This document shows positions 8,710 through 17,980 of a DNA stretch of 64,000 nt, piece after piece. The stretch covers positions 248,001 to 312,000 of the forward strand of contig NZ_CAJQYY010000002.1 in assembly GCF_907164575.1 (NCBI RefSeq), in the 5' to 3' direction. The position numbers and the translations under genes were made by a program. How positions within the stretch are numbered: position 1 is the stretch's first letter; every line of letters starts with the position of its first letter. This DNA comes from Paraburkholderia gardini (GTDB lineage Bacteria; Pseudomonadota; Gammaproteobacteria; Burkholderiales; Burkholderiaceae). The notes beneath the pieces were generated by a model. That model had not been told where the DNA came from. It was given only the letters and a program-made list of their open reading frames with translations, and did not search any database.

Positions 8710-10336
8710 CGGTCCCCTTCGCGAGTGTATCGGGTGTGACTTTGCCCGGGGGCACATCCAGCGGTGTGCTGACACGTCCGTATTGATCGTCGAAGCGCAC
8801 GATGTCGTCTTCGCCGAGATAGCTGCCCGATTGAACCTCGATGATTTCAAGCGGCGTCTTGCCCGGGTTTTCGAGCCGGTGCGTGACGCCGAGCGGAATG
8901 TAGGTCGACTCGTTTTCCGACAGCAGAAAACTCTCGCTGCCCCGCGTCACGCGTGCCGTGCCGCACACCACAACCCAGTGTTCCGCACGATGGTGATGCA
9001 TCTGCAGCGACAGCCGCCCGCCGGGTTTCACCACGATACGTTTCACCTGAAACCGTTCGCCGTGATCGATCGAATCATAGTGACCCCACGGTCGCTGCAC
9101 CTTGCGATGTTCCTTCGCTTCGGTGCCGCGCCCGGCCTTCAGGCGCCCGACGATCGCCTTCACGTCCTGCACATGGTCCTTCGACGCAACCAGCACCGCG
9201 TCGGCCGTTTCGACCACCACGACACCTGACAAGCCGACGCACGCAACGAGTCGTCCATCGGAATGCGCGAAGGTATCGGTCGATCCCTCGAACAGCACGC
9301 GACCGCGTCCGACGTTGCCGTCCGCGTCCTTGTCCGATACGTTCCAGACGGCGTCCCACGCACCGACATCCGACCACCCCGCGACGAGCGGCACGACGAC
9401 GCCGGCAAGCCGCGCATCGGACGTGATCTGTTCCATCACCGCGTAGTCGATCGAATCGGAGGGACACGCCGCGAACGACGCGCGATCGAGCCGCACCGCG
9501 CCGTCGTGCCCGATCGACGCAAGCTCGAACGAAGCCGCGCACGCCGACGCAATCGCCGGACCGCACAGCGCGATGGCCGCGAGCCAGACCGATGCGCGCA
9601 CAACGAAAATGCCGCTGTTCCACCAGTATTCGCCCGACGCCACGTAATGCGCGGCCAGTTCGGGATCCGGCTTTTCGACGAAGCGCGAGATCGCGCGCGC
9701 GCCGGCTGCGTCGGACATCGCACCGGTACGGATGTAGCCGTAGCCCGTTTCGGCCCGTTCAGGAGGCACGCCGAGCGCCACGATCGCACCGCTCACCGCA
9801 TGTGCGACCGCCTGTTCGAGCGCACGGACAAACGCGGCACGGTCGGCGATCAGATGATCGGCGGGCATGACGACGAGCACCGGATCATCGCCCGGCGGTG
9901 CATCGGCCTGCGCGGCCAGCGCGGCGATGGTCAGCGCGGGCGCGGTATTGCGCGGCACGGGTTCGAGTACGATCCTCGCAGCCTTGCCGCAACGCTCCAG
10001 TCGATCCACCGTCAGTACCCGCAGGTCTTCACCGCACACCACGAGCGGTTGCGCCTTCGTGAAAAGCGGCACGCCGGGGGCCTCGCCAGCATGAACGGCA
10101 TCCGGTACCGCCACTGGCATGAACGCGCTGTCGAGCCGGCGCACCGTCGCTTCGAGCAGCGACTCGTCCTCGATCAGCCCGATCAGCTGCTTCGGATACT
10201 GTTCGCGCGAAAGCGGCCACAGACGCGTACCCGAACCGCCCGCGAGAATCACAGGTTGCACCGTCACTTGCGATGCGACGTTTGTCGCCGGTGCATGGGA
10301 TGGTTCGAAGACGCACGGTTCGGCAATACGGTTCAT
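8681..10336 (-). CDS. manC: mannose-1-phosphate guanylyltransferase / mannose-6-phosphate isomerase
   Basis: A 551-residue bifunctional type II enzyme making GDP-mannose for the exopolysaccharide. The pyrophosphorylase domain has LAGGSGTRLWPLSREQYPKQ near residue 35, the FVEKPD sugar-binding motif and EYWWNSGIF. The C-terminal cupin isomerase domain (about 400-530) has the metal site in QMHHHRAEHWVVV and FRVENPG-like HRLENPGK. It is longer than typical ManC (about 480) through an N-terminal extension and inserts in the first domain. It lies 59 bases after the methyltransferase in a minus-strand operon. ATG at 10336 follows CAGGGGCTCC. Confidence 0.93.
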   Translation of the reverse strand: MNRIAEPCVFEPSHAPATNVASQVTVQPVILAGGSGTRLWPLSREQYPKQLIGLIEDESLLEATVRRLDSAFMPVAVPDAVHAGEAPGVPLFTKAQPLVVCGEDLRVLTVDRLERCGKAARIVLEPVPRNTAPALTIAALAAQADAPPGDDPVLVVMPADHLIADRAAFVRALEQAVAHAVSGAIVALGVPPERAETGYGYIRTGAMSDAAGARAISRFVEKPDPELAAHYVASGEYWWNSGIFVVRASVWLAAIALCGPAIASACAASFELASIGHDGAVRLDRASFAACPSDSIDYAVMEQITSDARLAGVVVPLVAGWSDVGAWDAVWNVSDKDADGNVGRGRVLFEGSTDTFAHSDGRLVACVGLSGVVVVETADAVLVASKDHVQDVKAIVGRLKAGRGTEAKEHRKVQRPWGHYDSIDHGERFQVKRIVVKPGGRLSLQMHHHRAEHWVVVCGTARVTRGSESFLLSENESTYIPLGVTHRLENPGKTPLEIIEVQSGSYLGEDDIVRFDDQYGRVSTPLDVPPGKVTPDTLAKGTDDERTDVSR

Positions 10337-10395
10337 GACGGGAGCCCCTGCTGATCTGTTGTCTTTATGGTTTCTACTTGCCGTTTCGCGTGCTG

Positions 10396-11220
10396 CTACG
10401 AAACGGCATGCGGCTTGTGCGCGATGAAATGCAGCCACCACGCGTCGCTTTTCTCTGCGTCGTCCGGGATACGGTCTCCTTCGCAGCTGCCGAACACCAC
10501 GTCGCTTTCGAAGCCGACCTCCGCGAGTTGCCGGCGCTGCTCCCGGAGCGTCGTGTACACGATGACAATGCCGAAGTTGTGTGCTGCCGCCGTCATGATC
10601 GAATAGCCTTCGAAATCGCGGTTCAGCTTCGCGTGACGGACATAGTTGAAACTCGCAACCGGTAGCCGTCTCAACGTGCGCAACGTCCGCCAGCCGAGTT
10701 TCACCGGATTGAGCGTGAGGCGCGGCAGCAGCTTCCAGACGTTCTCGCCATAGCCTGGGCCGTCGCGGTTGTGCGACGAGAACAGCACATAACCCCCTGG
10801 CCGCAGGACGCGGTACATCTCGTTCAGGATCCGCACGCGCCCTTCGTAGTCCACGGCATCGATACCGTTCCAGCTGAACGCGACCAGACCGAAATGACCG
10901 GATGGCAGTTCCGACATGTCGCGCGCATCCATATGCCGCAGATCGGTGCCGGGAAAGCGCTCGCGCGCCATGTCCAGCAGTTTTTCCGTATAGTCGATGC
11001 CGGTGTAGTCGCTCGACATCGACTTCATCAGTTCAATCGTGCGCCCCGCGCCGATGCCGATATCGAGCACCGGAACGCCTGAGCAGTGAGGTGCGATCCA
11101 CTCGAACGCGGCCTGCTCGCCGGGGTCGGTCCAGGTCTTGTCCGTCGTGAATTCGCGAACCGCGTCGTGCGACATCCACGCAGTCCGGTTAATGCGGTCA
11201 AGTTCTGAATGGGTATTCAC
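10396..11220 (-). CDS. SAM-dependent methyltransferase, class I
   Basis: A 274-residue cytosolic enzyme. Motif I is VLDIGIGAGRTIELM, followed by the acidic residue in YTGIDYTEKLL and a motif IV-like region HFGLVAFSWNGIDAV; RVLRPGGYVLFSS is the post-motif strand. The start is GTG at 11220, which overlaps the upstream hydrolase stop as GTGA, with GGAGCAAG as ribosome binding site. The position in the EPS locus suggests methylation of a sugar or precursor; the acceptor is unknown. A TTG seven codons earlier is in frame but less likely. Confidence 0.87.
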   Translation of the reverse strand: MNTHSELDRINRTAWMSHDAVREFTTDKTWTDPGEQAAFEWIAPHCSGVPVLDIGIGAGRTIELMKSMSSDYTGIDYTEKLLDMARERFPGTDLRHMDARDMSELPSGHFGLVAFSWNGIDAVDYEGRVRILNEMYRVLRPGGYVLFSSHNRDGPGYGENVWKLLPRLTLNPVKLGWRTLRTLRRLPVASFNYVRHAKLNRDFEGYSIMTAAAHNFGIVIVYTTLREQRRQLAEVGFESDVVFGSCEGDRIPDDAEKSDAWWLHFIAHKPHAVS

Positions 11221-13085
11221 GGGCTTGCTCCATCGAGGCAACCTCGTTCCGGAGGTCGTGGCGGCGGGTCGTCAGCCGGCGCGCTGACGGGCGGAGAAGG
11301 AGCGACTCCAGTCATCGAAGCAGCGGCGGCCCGAGACACTCCTGAGCGGATCAGTTCAGCAAACAGCCAGCGTTCTGCATCGGCCATCGTCGCTTCCCGG
11401 GCGGGTCGGGTGAACAACGCATGATCGAGCTTCGGCAGTGTCGCGGCGCACACGCGGCGATAGCGGCGCAGCGCGGCAAGGCGTGCGCCGAACTGCACGC
11501 GGGCTTCATCGAGTCCAACGTCATACTCGCCATACACCAGACGCAGATTCACACCCTTCGCGTGAATGGTGCTCATCAGCGTACGTACTTCGCTGGCCGT
11601 CACGGGCCAACCGGTTTTCTGTTCGATCCAGCCGGTCGCACCGACCCAGCAGCGCCGCGCGATCCGCTCGCCGACAACGCGGGCTACGCGCACCGGATGG
11701 CTCTGTCCACGCAACGCCCGGATCCATTTGGACGGCGTCAGCGCCGCGCGCCAATAGACTCTCGACGAAGCGAAGCGTCGTGCACCCGGCGTGCGCTGCC
11801 CGCCGTCCCAAATGAACTTCTGCAGATTGACGCCAAATGCGCCGGCGATCGCCGGATGGCGTCCGCAGGCATGCAGACTGACGAAAGCACCGCCGCAGAC
11901 GCCGAAGATCGCGACGCGCGGATGTCCGCGGGCGACGAGCCAGTCCACGCCGGCCATCGCGTCATGGCACGATGCGTCGGAGTAGATCGTGTCCAGCGTG
12001 ACCTCGCTGGCGGCCGGTACCGCATCGCCCAGGCCGCCGAGATCCATTCGCAGCGAAGCAATGCCGAGCGCCGAGAGGCGTCGCGCGAACAGCACGAAAA
12101 TGCGTCCGTCACCGATATGGTGAGTAGCGCCGGTGTTGACGAACAGGACAGCGGGCGCATCGGCGCGCAGTACGTCGGGTGCGCAGTAAATGCCGAAGTA
12201 ACGCCCGAAGACGAACGGCCGCTCGACAGCGCAGCACGTCGGCAGCGGCAGCACGGGCTCCGGGGGCTGCGCGACGGATTTCAGGCCAGTTTGTCGCCCG
12301 CTGGCGCCTGCAGCGAGTTCGCCCGCCTTGAGCCATGTTGTCACCCGCGAAAACGCTTCGACCGGCTCTTCGCTGAGCAGCGCCTCGACCATCAGCCGGT
12401 CGCACTCGTCAAACGCACCACGCTCGACCTCGACGCCGTTATCCGAGTAGTGCCCCGCGAGTGCCTCCGCCCGGGTGCGATCGCTCGAATCGAGCAGCAA
12501 CACACGGCGTGCCGGCGCCCCGGTGTCGCGCCGCAGGTCCAGTGCGCCGAGTTGCGCGATATCGTCGTTGTGAATCCCGAAGCCAAACGCTTCGACATAC
12601 GCCTCGTGATCCGGTATCGGATCCGCGTTCATGCCTGCGGGCGTGCTAAGCCAGCTCTGCCGATGCGCGCGCAGTTCCCGCACATAGTTTCGCCCCGTGA
12701 CCGCGGGCGACAGCAGCACCAGTCCGTCGATGTCCCCGAGGCGCTGCGCAGCCAGCGCCGCAAGGGTCGCGCCCAGCCGCAAACCGACGAGCGACACCTG
12801 CTCGACGCCGGTCCAGTCGCGCAACCGCTGGACAGCCGCCGCAATGCTGTCGAGCCATGCATCGAGCCGTCCCGGATCGTCCTCCGAGCCGGTCGAATCG
12901 CCCGCGCCGGGATAGTCGAACCGCAGCACAGGCATGCCTGCCGCCGTGATGCGGTCCGCCAGCTTGCGCCAGTTCCGGTGCGTGCACAGCGCGTCGTACC
13001 CGAAGGGATTGCACAAGACGACACCGGTGCGACCACTGGCTGGATGCAGCCAGCCGAAGCAGCCGTCGAAAACGACAGGTTTCAT
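11217..13085 (-). CDS. tandem alpha/beta-hydrolase-fold protein (exosortase-associated type)
   Basis: A 622-residue protein with two alpha/beta-hydrolase domains in one chain, about residues 1-260 and 285-580, and a proline-rich tail. Each resembles hydrolases found in EPS/exosortase-A clusters. The nucleophile elbows are unusual: the first is GLRLG (101-105), with Arg103 where Ser is expected; the second is GVCGG (395-399), with Cys397. LDHALF near the C-terminus supplies a candidate catalytic His. The first domain may be non-catalytic or structural. No signal peptide is seen. ATG 13085 follows GAGGACC. It heads the minus operon with the methyltransferase, ManC and flavin reductase. Confidence 0.82.
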   Translation of the reverse strand: MKPVVFDGCFGWLHPASGRTGVVLCNPFGYDALCTHRNWRKLADRITAAGMPVLRFDYPGAGDSTGSEDDPGRLDAWLDSIAAAVQRLRDWTGVEQVSLVGLRLGATLAALAAQRLGDIDGLVLLSPAVTGRNYVRELRAHRQSWLSTPAGMNADPIPDHEAYVEAFGFGIHNDDIAQLGALDLRRDTGAPARRVLLLDSSDRTRAEALAGHYSDNGVEVERGAFDECDRLMVEALLSEEPVEAFSRVTTWLKAGELAAGASGRQTGLKSVAQPPEPVLPLPTCCAVERPFVFGRYFGIYCAPDVLRADAPAVLFVNTGATHHIGDGRIFVLFARRLSALGIASLRMDLGGLGDAVPAASEVTLDTIYSDASCHDAMAGVDWLVARGHPRVAIFGVCGGAFVSLHACGRHPAIAGAFGVNLQKFIWDGGQRTPGARRFASSRVYWRAALTPSKWIRALRGQSHPVRVARVVGERIARRCWVGATGWIEQKTGWPVTASEVRTLMSTIHAKGVNLRLVYGEYDVGLDEARVQFGARLAALRRYRRVCAATLPKLDHALFTRPAREATMADAERWLFAELIRSGVSRAAAASMTGVAPSPPVSAPADDPPPRPPERGCLDGASP

Positions 13086-13442
13086 CGAAGGTCCTCATGC
13101 GATGGCCGAGCCGGAAAATGGCGTTCACAAACGCTTTTTGCGGCTTTTCGCTACGTATGCGACGCGCGGACGCCCGCGAACTTCCGCAGGTTCCAGGCAT
13201 GAGGATCATTTAATCGATGTAGCGCAAATCCATCTGTTCGGACGCGCACACTACCCCTGTCGTGCCGCCAGATAAGCCTGCCGCGCGCGCGAGCCTCGAA
13301 CTCATGGTTCCGGAAACCGTCGCATTCGCCTGCATTTCCCGCACGCGAGCGGCCGCCACGTGTTGGGAATCGAACAGAGCGAAGACGACGGCAGCGCCTA
13401 GCATGCAATGGCTTTCTCATTGCCTGCATACAAGGTGTCAAT
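13086..13442. other. 357-bp divergent intergenic region
   Basis: This separates the minus-strand hydrolase operon from the plus-strand GT-C operon, so it should hold both promoters. A small hairpin (GCGTT-CACA-AACGC) followed by five T lies near 13115-13137 in the hydrolase leader. A possible 64-codon minus-strand gene occupies 13210-13404. I find no clear -35/-10 pair. Confidence 0.4.
13210..13404 (-). CDS. possible 64-residue small protein
   Basis: An open frame in the divergent spacer beginning MLGAAVVFALFDSQHVAAA, which has a short hydrophobic N-terminus, followed by a Ser/Gly/Ala-rich remainder. GAGAAAG lies 8-9 bases upstream of the ATG. Third-position GC is lower than in neighbouring genes, and I recognise no family. 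It could be a small exported protein preceding the hydrolase gene, or chance. Confidence 0.25.
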   Translation of the reverse strand: MLGAAVVFALFDSQHVAAARVREMQANATVSGTMSSRLARAAGLSGGTTGVVCASEQMDLRYID

Positions 13443-15164
13443 GTGCTGAACTCGCTGGCATTTATCCGGCCGCTCCGTTTCGCGGTCAGCGTGCGTTTCA
13501 TTCCAGTCGCCATCTGGATAGTCTGCATTGCCGCGGTCGATCCGTTCGGCAACTTTCCGTTGAACGACGACTGGTCGTACGCGATCGCCGTGCAGCGCCT
13601 GCTCGAGACCGGTCAGTTCCATCCCACTGACTGGACCTCGACCACGCTGCTGACGCACGTATTGTGGGGCGCGCTGTTCAGCCTGCCGTTCGGCGCCTCG
13701 TTCGTCACGCTGCGCTTCGCGACGATCGTCGCGGGAGCGCTCGGGTTGTGGCTGTTCGGTGCATTGCTGCGCGCGCTCGGCTGCGACCGGCGAATCGCGC
13801 TGCTTGCATCGGTGACGCTGGCGTTCAATCCGATCTTCTTCGCGCTCTCGAACACCTTCATGACCGACGTGGGATTTGCGACGCTCACGATCGGGTCGGC
13901 GCTCCTTTTCGTGCGCTATCTGCACAGCCAGCGCATGGGCTATCTCATCGCGGCGCTCGTCGTCGCGCTGGCGGCCACATTGCTTCGCCAGCTGGCGCTC
14001 TTCCTGCCGATGGCGATGGTCGTGGCGCTGCTGCTCGAACGCCCGCGCGCCGCCCGTCCCCTGCGGCTTGCCGTCGCCGGTGTGGGCGCGTGCGCTGCCG
14101 CCATCGTGCTGCTTGAACTGTGGTTCCGCACGCACGGCATGCTGCCGTCCACGTTTCACACGCAATCGGAGCAACTGGTCGAAAACATCGAGGACTTCCC
14201 GCAACGGCTCGCGCTCATCCTGCGCCACACGCTCGTCGCGCTGCTCTATCTAGGCTGGTTTACCTTTCCCGTCCTGATCCTGCGCCTTCCTGGTTTCTAC
14301 CGTTCGCTGCGTGCCCGCTGGACCGGTACCGCCACACTCGCCGGCATGGCCGTGTTGCTCGTATCGTGCCTCATCCTTCTGACGATGGCGGACCGTCTGC
14401 TGCCACTGAGCGAAAACGTCATCGTGGACAGCGGTATCGGACCGCTCACGCTGACGGATGCCTTCACGCTGGACGTTGCGGTTCCGTCGCTGCCGCAGTC
14501 GTTCTGGTTCATCGTGACCGCGATGGGACTGGCCGGCGGCGCGATGCTCGCACTCGAAGCCATGTTCACGGCGATCCGGCTCGTCGCGATGTTCCGTGCC
14601 CGCAAGCGAAATCCGGCTGGACTGGCCCGCGCGTTTCTCATCGCCGGAGTCGTCATATACATGGCGCCGCTCTTCGTGGCCGGTTATTTCGACCGCTATC
14701 TGCTCCCGCCAGCCGTGCTGCTGCTGGCGCTCGCGAGCATGCCCACGCCAGCAGGAACACCCGGTGCGGCCACCGCATTCCGTCCGTTCACACTGCAGCG
14801 GCCACGCGCGATGACGTCGCTCGTGTCGCTTGCGGCGTTCGTGCTGATGATGTGGTTCTCGGTGGGCGGCACGCACGATTACCTGAACTGGAATCGCGCG
14901 CGCTGGGAACTGGTCAATACCCTGACCGCCTCCGGCGTATCGCCTCGAATGGTGGATGGCGGCCTCGAGGTCAACGGCCTGTATCTGTACGACCCGCACT
15001 ATCGCCGCGTCCCGGGCAAGAGCTGGTGGTGGGTCCAGAGCGACGAGTACATGATCACGTTCTCGCGTCTGCCCGGCTATCGCGTCGACAGCAGCATCGA
15101 GGTCAGCCGGTGGCTGCCGCCGTTCAGCTCGACCGTGTTCGCACTCAAGCGCGCGGAGCGTTGA
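13443..15164 (+). CDS. GT-C (GT39/ArnT-like) membrane glycosyltransferase
   Basis: A 573-residue polytopic membrane protein with at least ten hydrophobic segments and a soluble C-terminal end. The first periplasmic loop has an acidic NDDWSYA motif (D42, D43), the position of the catalytic aspartate in GT-C enzymes of the dolichyl-phosphate-mannose/ArnT type, which use polyprenyl-phosphate sugars. It probably adds a side sugar to the EPS repeat or another envelope glycan on the periplasmic side. It starts with GTG at 13443 (AAGGTG upstream); the ATG two bases earlier runs into a stop at once. First gene of the plus-strand block with MBOAT, SGNH, Wzx and GT2. Confidence 0.82.
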   Translation: MLNSLAFIRPLRFAVSVRFIPVAIWIVCIAAVDPFGNFPLNDDWSYAIAVQRLLETGQFHPTDWTSTTLLTHVLWGALFSLPFGASFVTLRFATIVAGALGLWLFGALLRALGCDRRIALLASVTLAFNPIFFALSNTFMTDVGFATLTIGSALLFVRYLHSQRMGYLIAALVVALAATLLRQLALFLPMAMVVALLLERPRAARPLRLAVAGVGACAAAIVLLELWFRTHGMLPSTFHTQSEQLVENIEDFPQRLALILRHTLVALLYLGWFTFPVLILRLPGFYRSLRARWTGTATLAGMAVLLVSCLILLTMADRLLPLSENVIVDSGIGPLTLTDAFTLDVAVPSLPQSFWFIVTAMGLAGGAMLALEAMFTAIRLVAMFRARKRNPAGLARAFLIAGVVIYMAPLFVAGYFDRYLLPPAVLLLALASMPTPAGTPGAATAFRPFTLQRPRAMTSLVSLAAFVLMMWFSVGGTHDYLNWNRARWELVNTLTASGVSPRMVDGGLEVNGLYLYDPHYRRVPGKSWWWVQSDEYMITFSRLPGYRVDSSIEVSRWLPPFSSTVFALKRAER

Positions 15165-15293
15165 CCGCTGCAATCCGTTGCCATAGCCCATTGGTTCGGC
15201 GGGACACAGACTTCACAAGCGGAACGACGCACGATCGCTCATCGACAATCCGGCCGCAAGTGCGGCGATCCTGTCATCGGGAGCGAGTCGGGT

Positions 15294-16844
15294 ATGCTTT
15301 TCAACAGCTATGAATTTCTGTTCGCCTTTCTGCCGGCGGTGCTGTGCGTCTTCTTCATCATCGGACGCCATAGCCCCCTCGCCGCCGCAGGATGGCTCGC
15401 GCTGGCCTCGCTCTTTTTCTACGGCTGGTGGAACCCTCACTTCGTTGCGCTGCTGATGCTGTCGGTGACCGGCAACTATGTCGCCGGGCGCCTGCTGTCG
15501 CGGCACCAGCGCACGCCGGCGGGCAAGCGTCTGCTGGCGCTCGCCATCGGGTGCAATCTCGCGCTTCTGGCGGTATTCAAGTACAGCAATTTTTTCATCG
15601 CCACGATCGATCACACCGTGGGCGCGCACCTTCCCCTGCTCGATATCGTCCTGCCGCTCGGCATCTCGTTCTTCACGTTCACGCAGATCGCCTTCCTCGT
15701 CGATGCGTGGCGCGGTATCGCGAACGAATTCAACTTCGTTCACTACACGCTGTTCGTCACGTATTTTCCGCATCTGATCGCGGGACCTGTGCTGCATCAC
15801 AAGGAAATGATGCCGCAGTTCGCGGACCGCCGCTGTTACCGGCTCATTCCCGCCAACATCGCCACAGGCATGCTGTTCCTCACGATCGGACTCGCCAGGA
15901 AGGTCCTGCTCGCCGACAGTTTGAGCCAGTATGTATCGCCCGTTTTCAACGCGGCGAACGACGGCGTCGCGCTCAATATGCTCGCGGCCTGGACAGGCGC
16001 GCTCGCCTATACATTCCAGCTCTACTTCGATTTCTCCGGCTATACGGACATGGCGATCGGCATTTCGCGCATGTTCAACGTCGTGCTGCCGCTGAACTTC
16101 GATTCCCCGTACAAGGCGACCAACATTGTCGAGTTCTGGCGGCGCTGGCATATGACGCTTTCGCGATTCCTGCGCGATTACCTCTATGTGCCGCTCGGCG
16201 GTAACCGGAACGGCTCCGCGCGACGCTACCGGAATCTCATGATCACGATGCTGCTCGGCGGACTCTGGCACGGCGCGAACTGGACGTTCGTGATCTGGGG
16301 CGGCCTGCACGGCCTGTTTCTCTGCATCAATCACGCGTGGCGGTACGTCACGCGCGGCGCGCTGGTGCGCTGGGAAACGCGCCGAAGCTATCGCGCGACG
16401 AGCACCGCGCTCACGTTCCTCGCCGTGGTGGCGGCGTGGGTATTCTTTCGCGCGCCTTCATTTCACGGCGCGTTCAACCTGCTTGGCGGCATGGCCGGCA
16501 CGCACGGTCTCGCATTGCCGAACGCACTTCAACCTGTCGTTACAAGGCTGACGGGACATCACGCGTCATTCGTGCAGTTCGTGGGCCCCTGGCAGGTGCT
16601 TTCGCCGTACGGCATCGCCGAAGCAAAAAAATACCTGGCCTTGATCGCCATAAGCGCCGCAGTCGTCTGGGGATGCCCGAACTCGCAGCAGGTCGTTGGC
16701 CGCCTGACCCAGCCCGCCAGTTCCATACGGCTGCGTCGGACCGACCCGGTCGCATTGCTGAGCGGACTCGGCTGTGGCGTCACGTTCATCTTCTGCCTGC
16801 TGTTTCTCGCGCGTAAAGCCGAGTTTCTCTACTTCCAGTTCTGA
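15294..16844 (+). CDS. MBOAT-family O-acyltransferase (AlgI-like)
   Basis: A 516-residue multispanning membrane protein of the alginate O-acetyltransferase AlgI type. Diagnostic stretches are FFYGWWNP, PLGISFFTF, QLYFDFSGYTDMAIG, FWRRWHMTLSRFLRDYLY and the catalytic-histidine motif GGLWHGANW (H326). These proteins pass acetyl groups across the inner membrane for polysaccharide O-acetylation. The next gene, 3 bases downstream, is the expected SGNH-like periplasmic partner, so the pair should acetylate the EPS. Start ATG at 15294 gives MLFNSYEFLF, the usual AlgI-type N-terminus. Confidence 0.93.
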   Translation: MLFNSYEFLFAFLPAVLCVFFIIGRHSPLAAAGWLALASLFFYGWWNPHFVALLMLSVTGNYVAGRLLSRHQRTPAGKRLLALAIGCNLALLAVFKYSNFFIATIDHTVGAHLPLLDIVLPLGISFFTFTQIAFLVDAWRGIANEFNFVHYTLFVTYFPHLIAGPVLHHKEMMPQFADRRCYRLIPANIATGMLFLTIGLARKVLLADSLSQYVSPVFNAANDGVALNMLAAWTGALAYTFQLYFDFSGYTDMAIGISRMFNVVLPLNFDSPYKATNIVEFWRRWHMTLSRFLRDYLYVPLGGNRNGSARRYRNLMITMLLGGLWHGANWTFVIWGGLHGLFLCINHAWRYVTRGALVRWETRRSYRATSTALTFLAVVAAWVFFRAPSFHGAFNLLGGMAGTHGLALPNALQPVVTRLTGHHASFVQFVGPWQVLSPYGIAEAKKYLALIAISAAVVWGCPNSQQVVGRLTQPASSIRLRRTDPVALLSGLGCGVTFIFCLLFLARKAEFLYFQF

Positions 16845-16847
16845 ACC

Positions 16848-17777
16848 ATGAAAGCACGCACTTTCTTTATCGGCTTTTGCCTGCCGCTCGTGCTGTTCAT
16901 CGCGGCGATCTTTCTGTCGTTCGCGGCCGGCATCCGTATTCCCGGACCGCGCATTTCAGCGAGTGAAGCATTCAATGAAAAAGCTGCGTGGCTGCGCACA
17001 CAGTTGGCGCCGTCGAAATGCGACGTTCTCGTGATCGGTTCCTCGGTTGCGCTGAATGACGTGGACAATCAGGAACTGGCGCAAAGCCTGCACACGTCGA
17101 ACATCATCAACGCGGCGTCGTGGGGGCTCAACATCGAAGACCTGCCGGCCTTCTATTCGCACCTCTCGCAGCACTGCAAATTCCGGACTGTGATTCTCGC
17201 CACAACCTACATCGATTTCGAATCGCACTGGGACAAGGAAATTGACTGGCAGGCGTTCGAGCATTACCTGTCCGGCGCGCAACTGCAGCCCTACGTCCAG
17301 ACGCCGGATCTTTACTACTACACACGACGTATCACGTCGGGATGGCGCGATCGGGACCATCCGGGCAACGTCGATTCGCTCGACTTCGATCACGGTGGCT
17401 CCGTGCTGCTCGCCTGCGGAAAACTGGATCTTCCCGATGAGCGGGTCTATGCCTGGCGCACACACGGCATTACTTCTCCGCGTCCCGGCACCTATGTCGC
17501 GCTCGCGAAACTCGCCGCACAGATCCGTTCAGACGGCGCACGTTTCATCATCGTGTCGACGCCGGTCGCGGCCGCGGCGCGTAACCATTTCGGCGCCGCG
17601 CTGCCGGGATTCTGGCAGCCGATCGAAGCGTTCGTGCACGCCCAGGGCGTCGAATTCATCTATGGACAGACGAAACTCACGCTGAACGACTCATCCTTCG
17701 CCGATTTCCTCCATCTCAACCGCTGCGGCGCCGGACAGTTCACGCGCTGGTTTGCCCGTTCGCTAAACGCGGTGTGA
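16848..17777 (+). CDS. SGNH-hydrolase-like periplasmic acetyltransferase partner
   Basis: A 309-residue protein with one N-terminal membrane anchor (about residues 5-28) and a periplasmic domain. It has an SGNH-type block I (VIGSSVALNDVD, residues 62-73, nucleophile S65 or S66) and a C-terminal block V-like DFLHLN motif supplying Asp and His. Proteins of this kind (AlgJ/AlgX-like, DltD-like) accept acyl groups from an MBOAT partner and place them on the polymer. Its gene begins 3 bases after the MBOAT stop. Sequence is divergent, so family assignment rests on motifs and context. Confidence 0.72.
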   Translation: MKARTFFIGFCLPLVLFIAAIFLSFAAGIRIPGPRISASEAFNEKAAWLRTQLAPSKCDVLVIGSSVALNDVDNQELAQSLHTSNIINAASWGLNIEDLPAFYSHLSQHCKFRTVILATTYIDFESHWDKEIDWQAFEHYLSGAQLQPYVQTPDLYYYTRRITSGWRDRDHPGNVDSLDFDHGGSVLLACGKLDLPDERVYAWRTHGITSPRPGTYVALAKLAAQIRSDGARFIIVSTPVAAAARNHFGAALPGFWQPIEAFVHAQGVEFIYGQTKLTLNDSSFADFLHLNRCGAGQFTRWFARSLNAV

Positions 17778-17980
17778 GCGTATGGTGACACGGCGATGAA
17801 TCCGCCCGCTGACTGGCTGTCGCCGCGGCGGCCGGGCGCACTGCGCGGCGCCGCGCGCCAACCCGTGGTGCAGGGTGTGGCGGCACACAAACGGAACACC
17901 GCCCGGCGCGCAGAATGGACACGCCTTCCGTACGGCGCGATATCGCCGGGCGCCACTGAACCGTCTGCTTGCGACACGCC

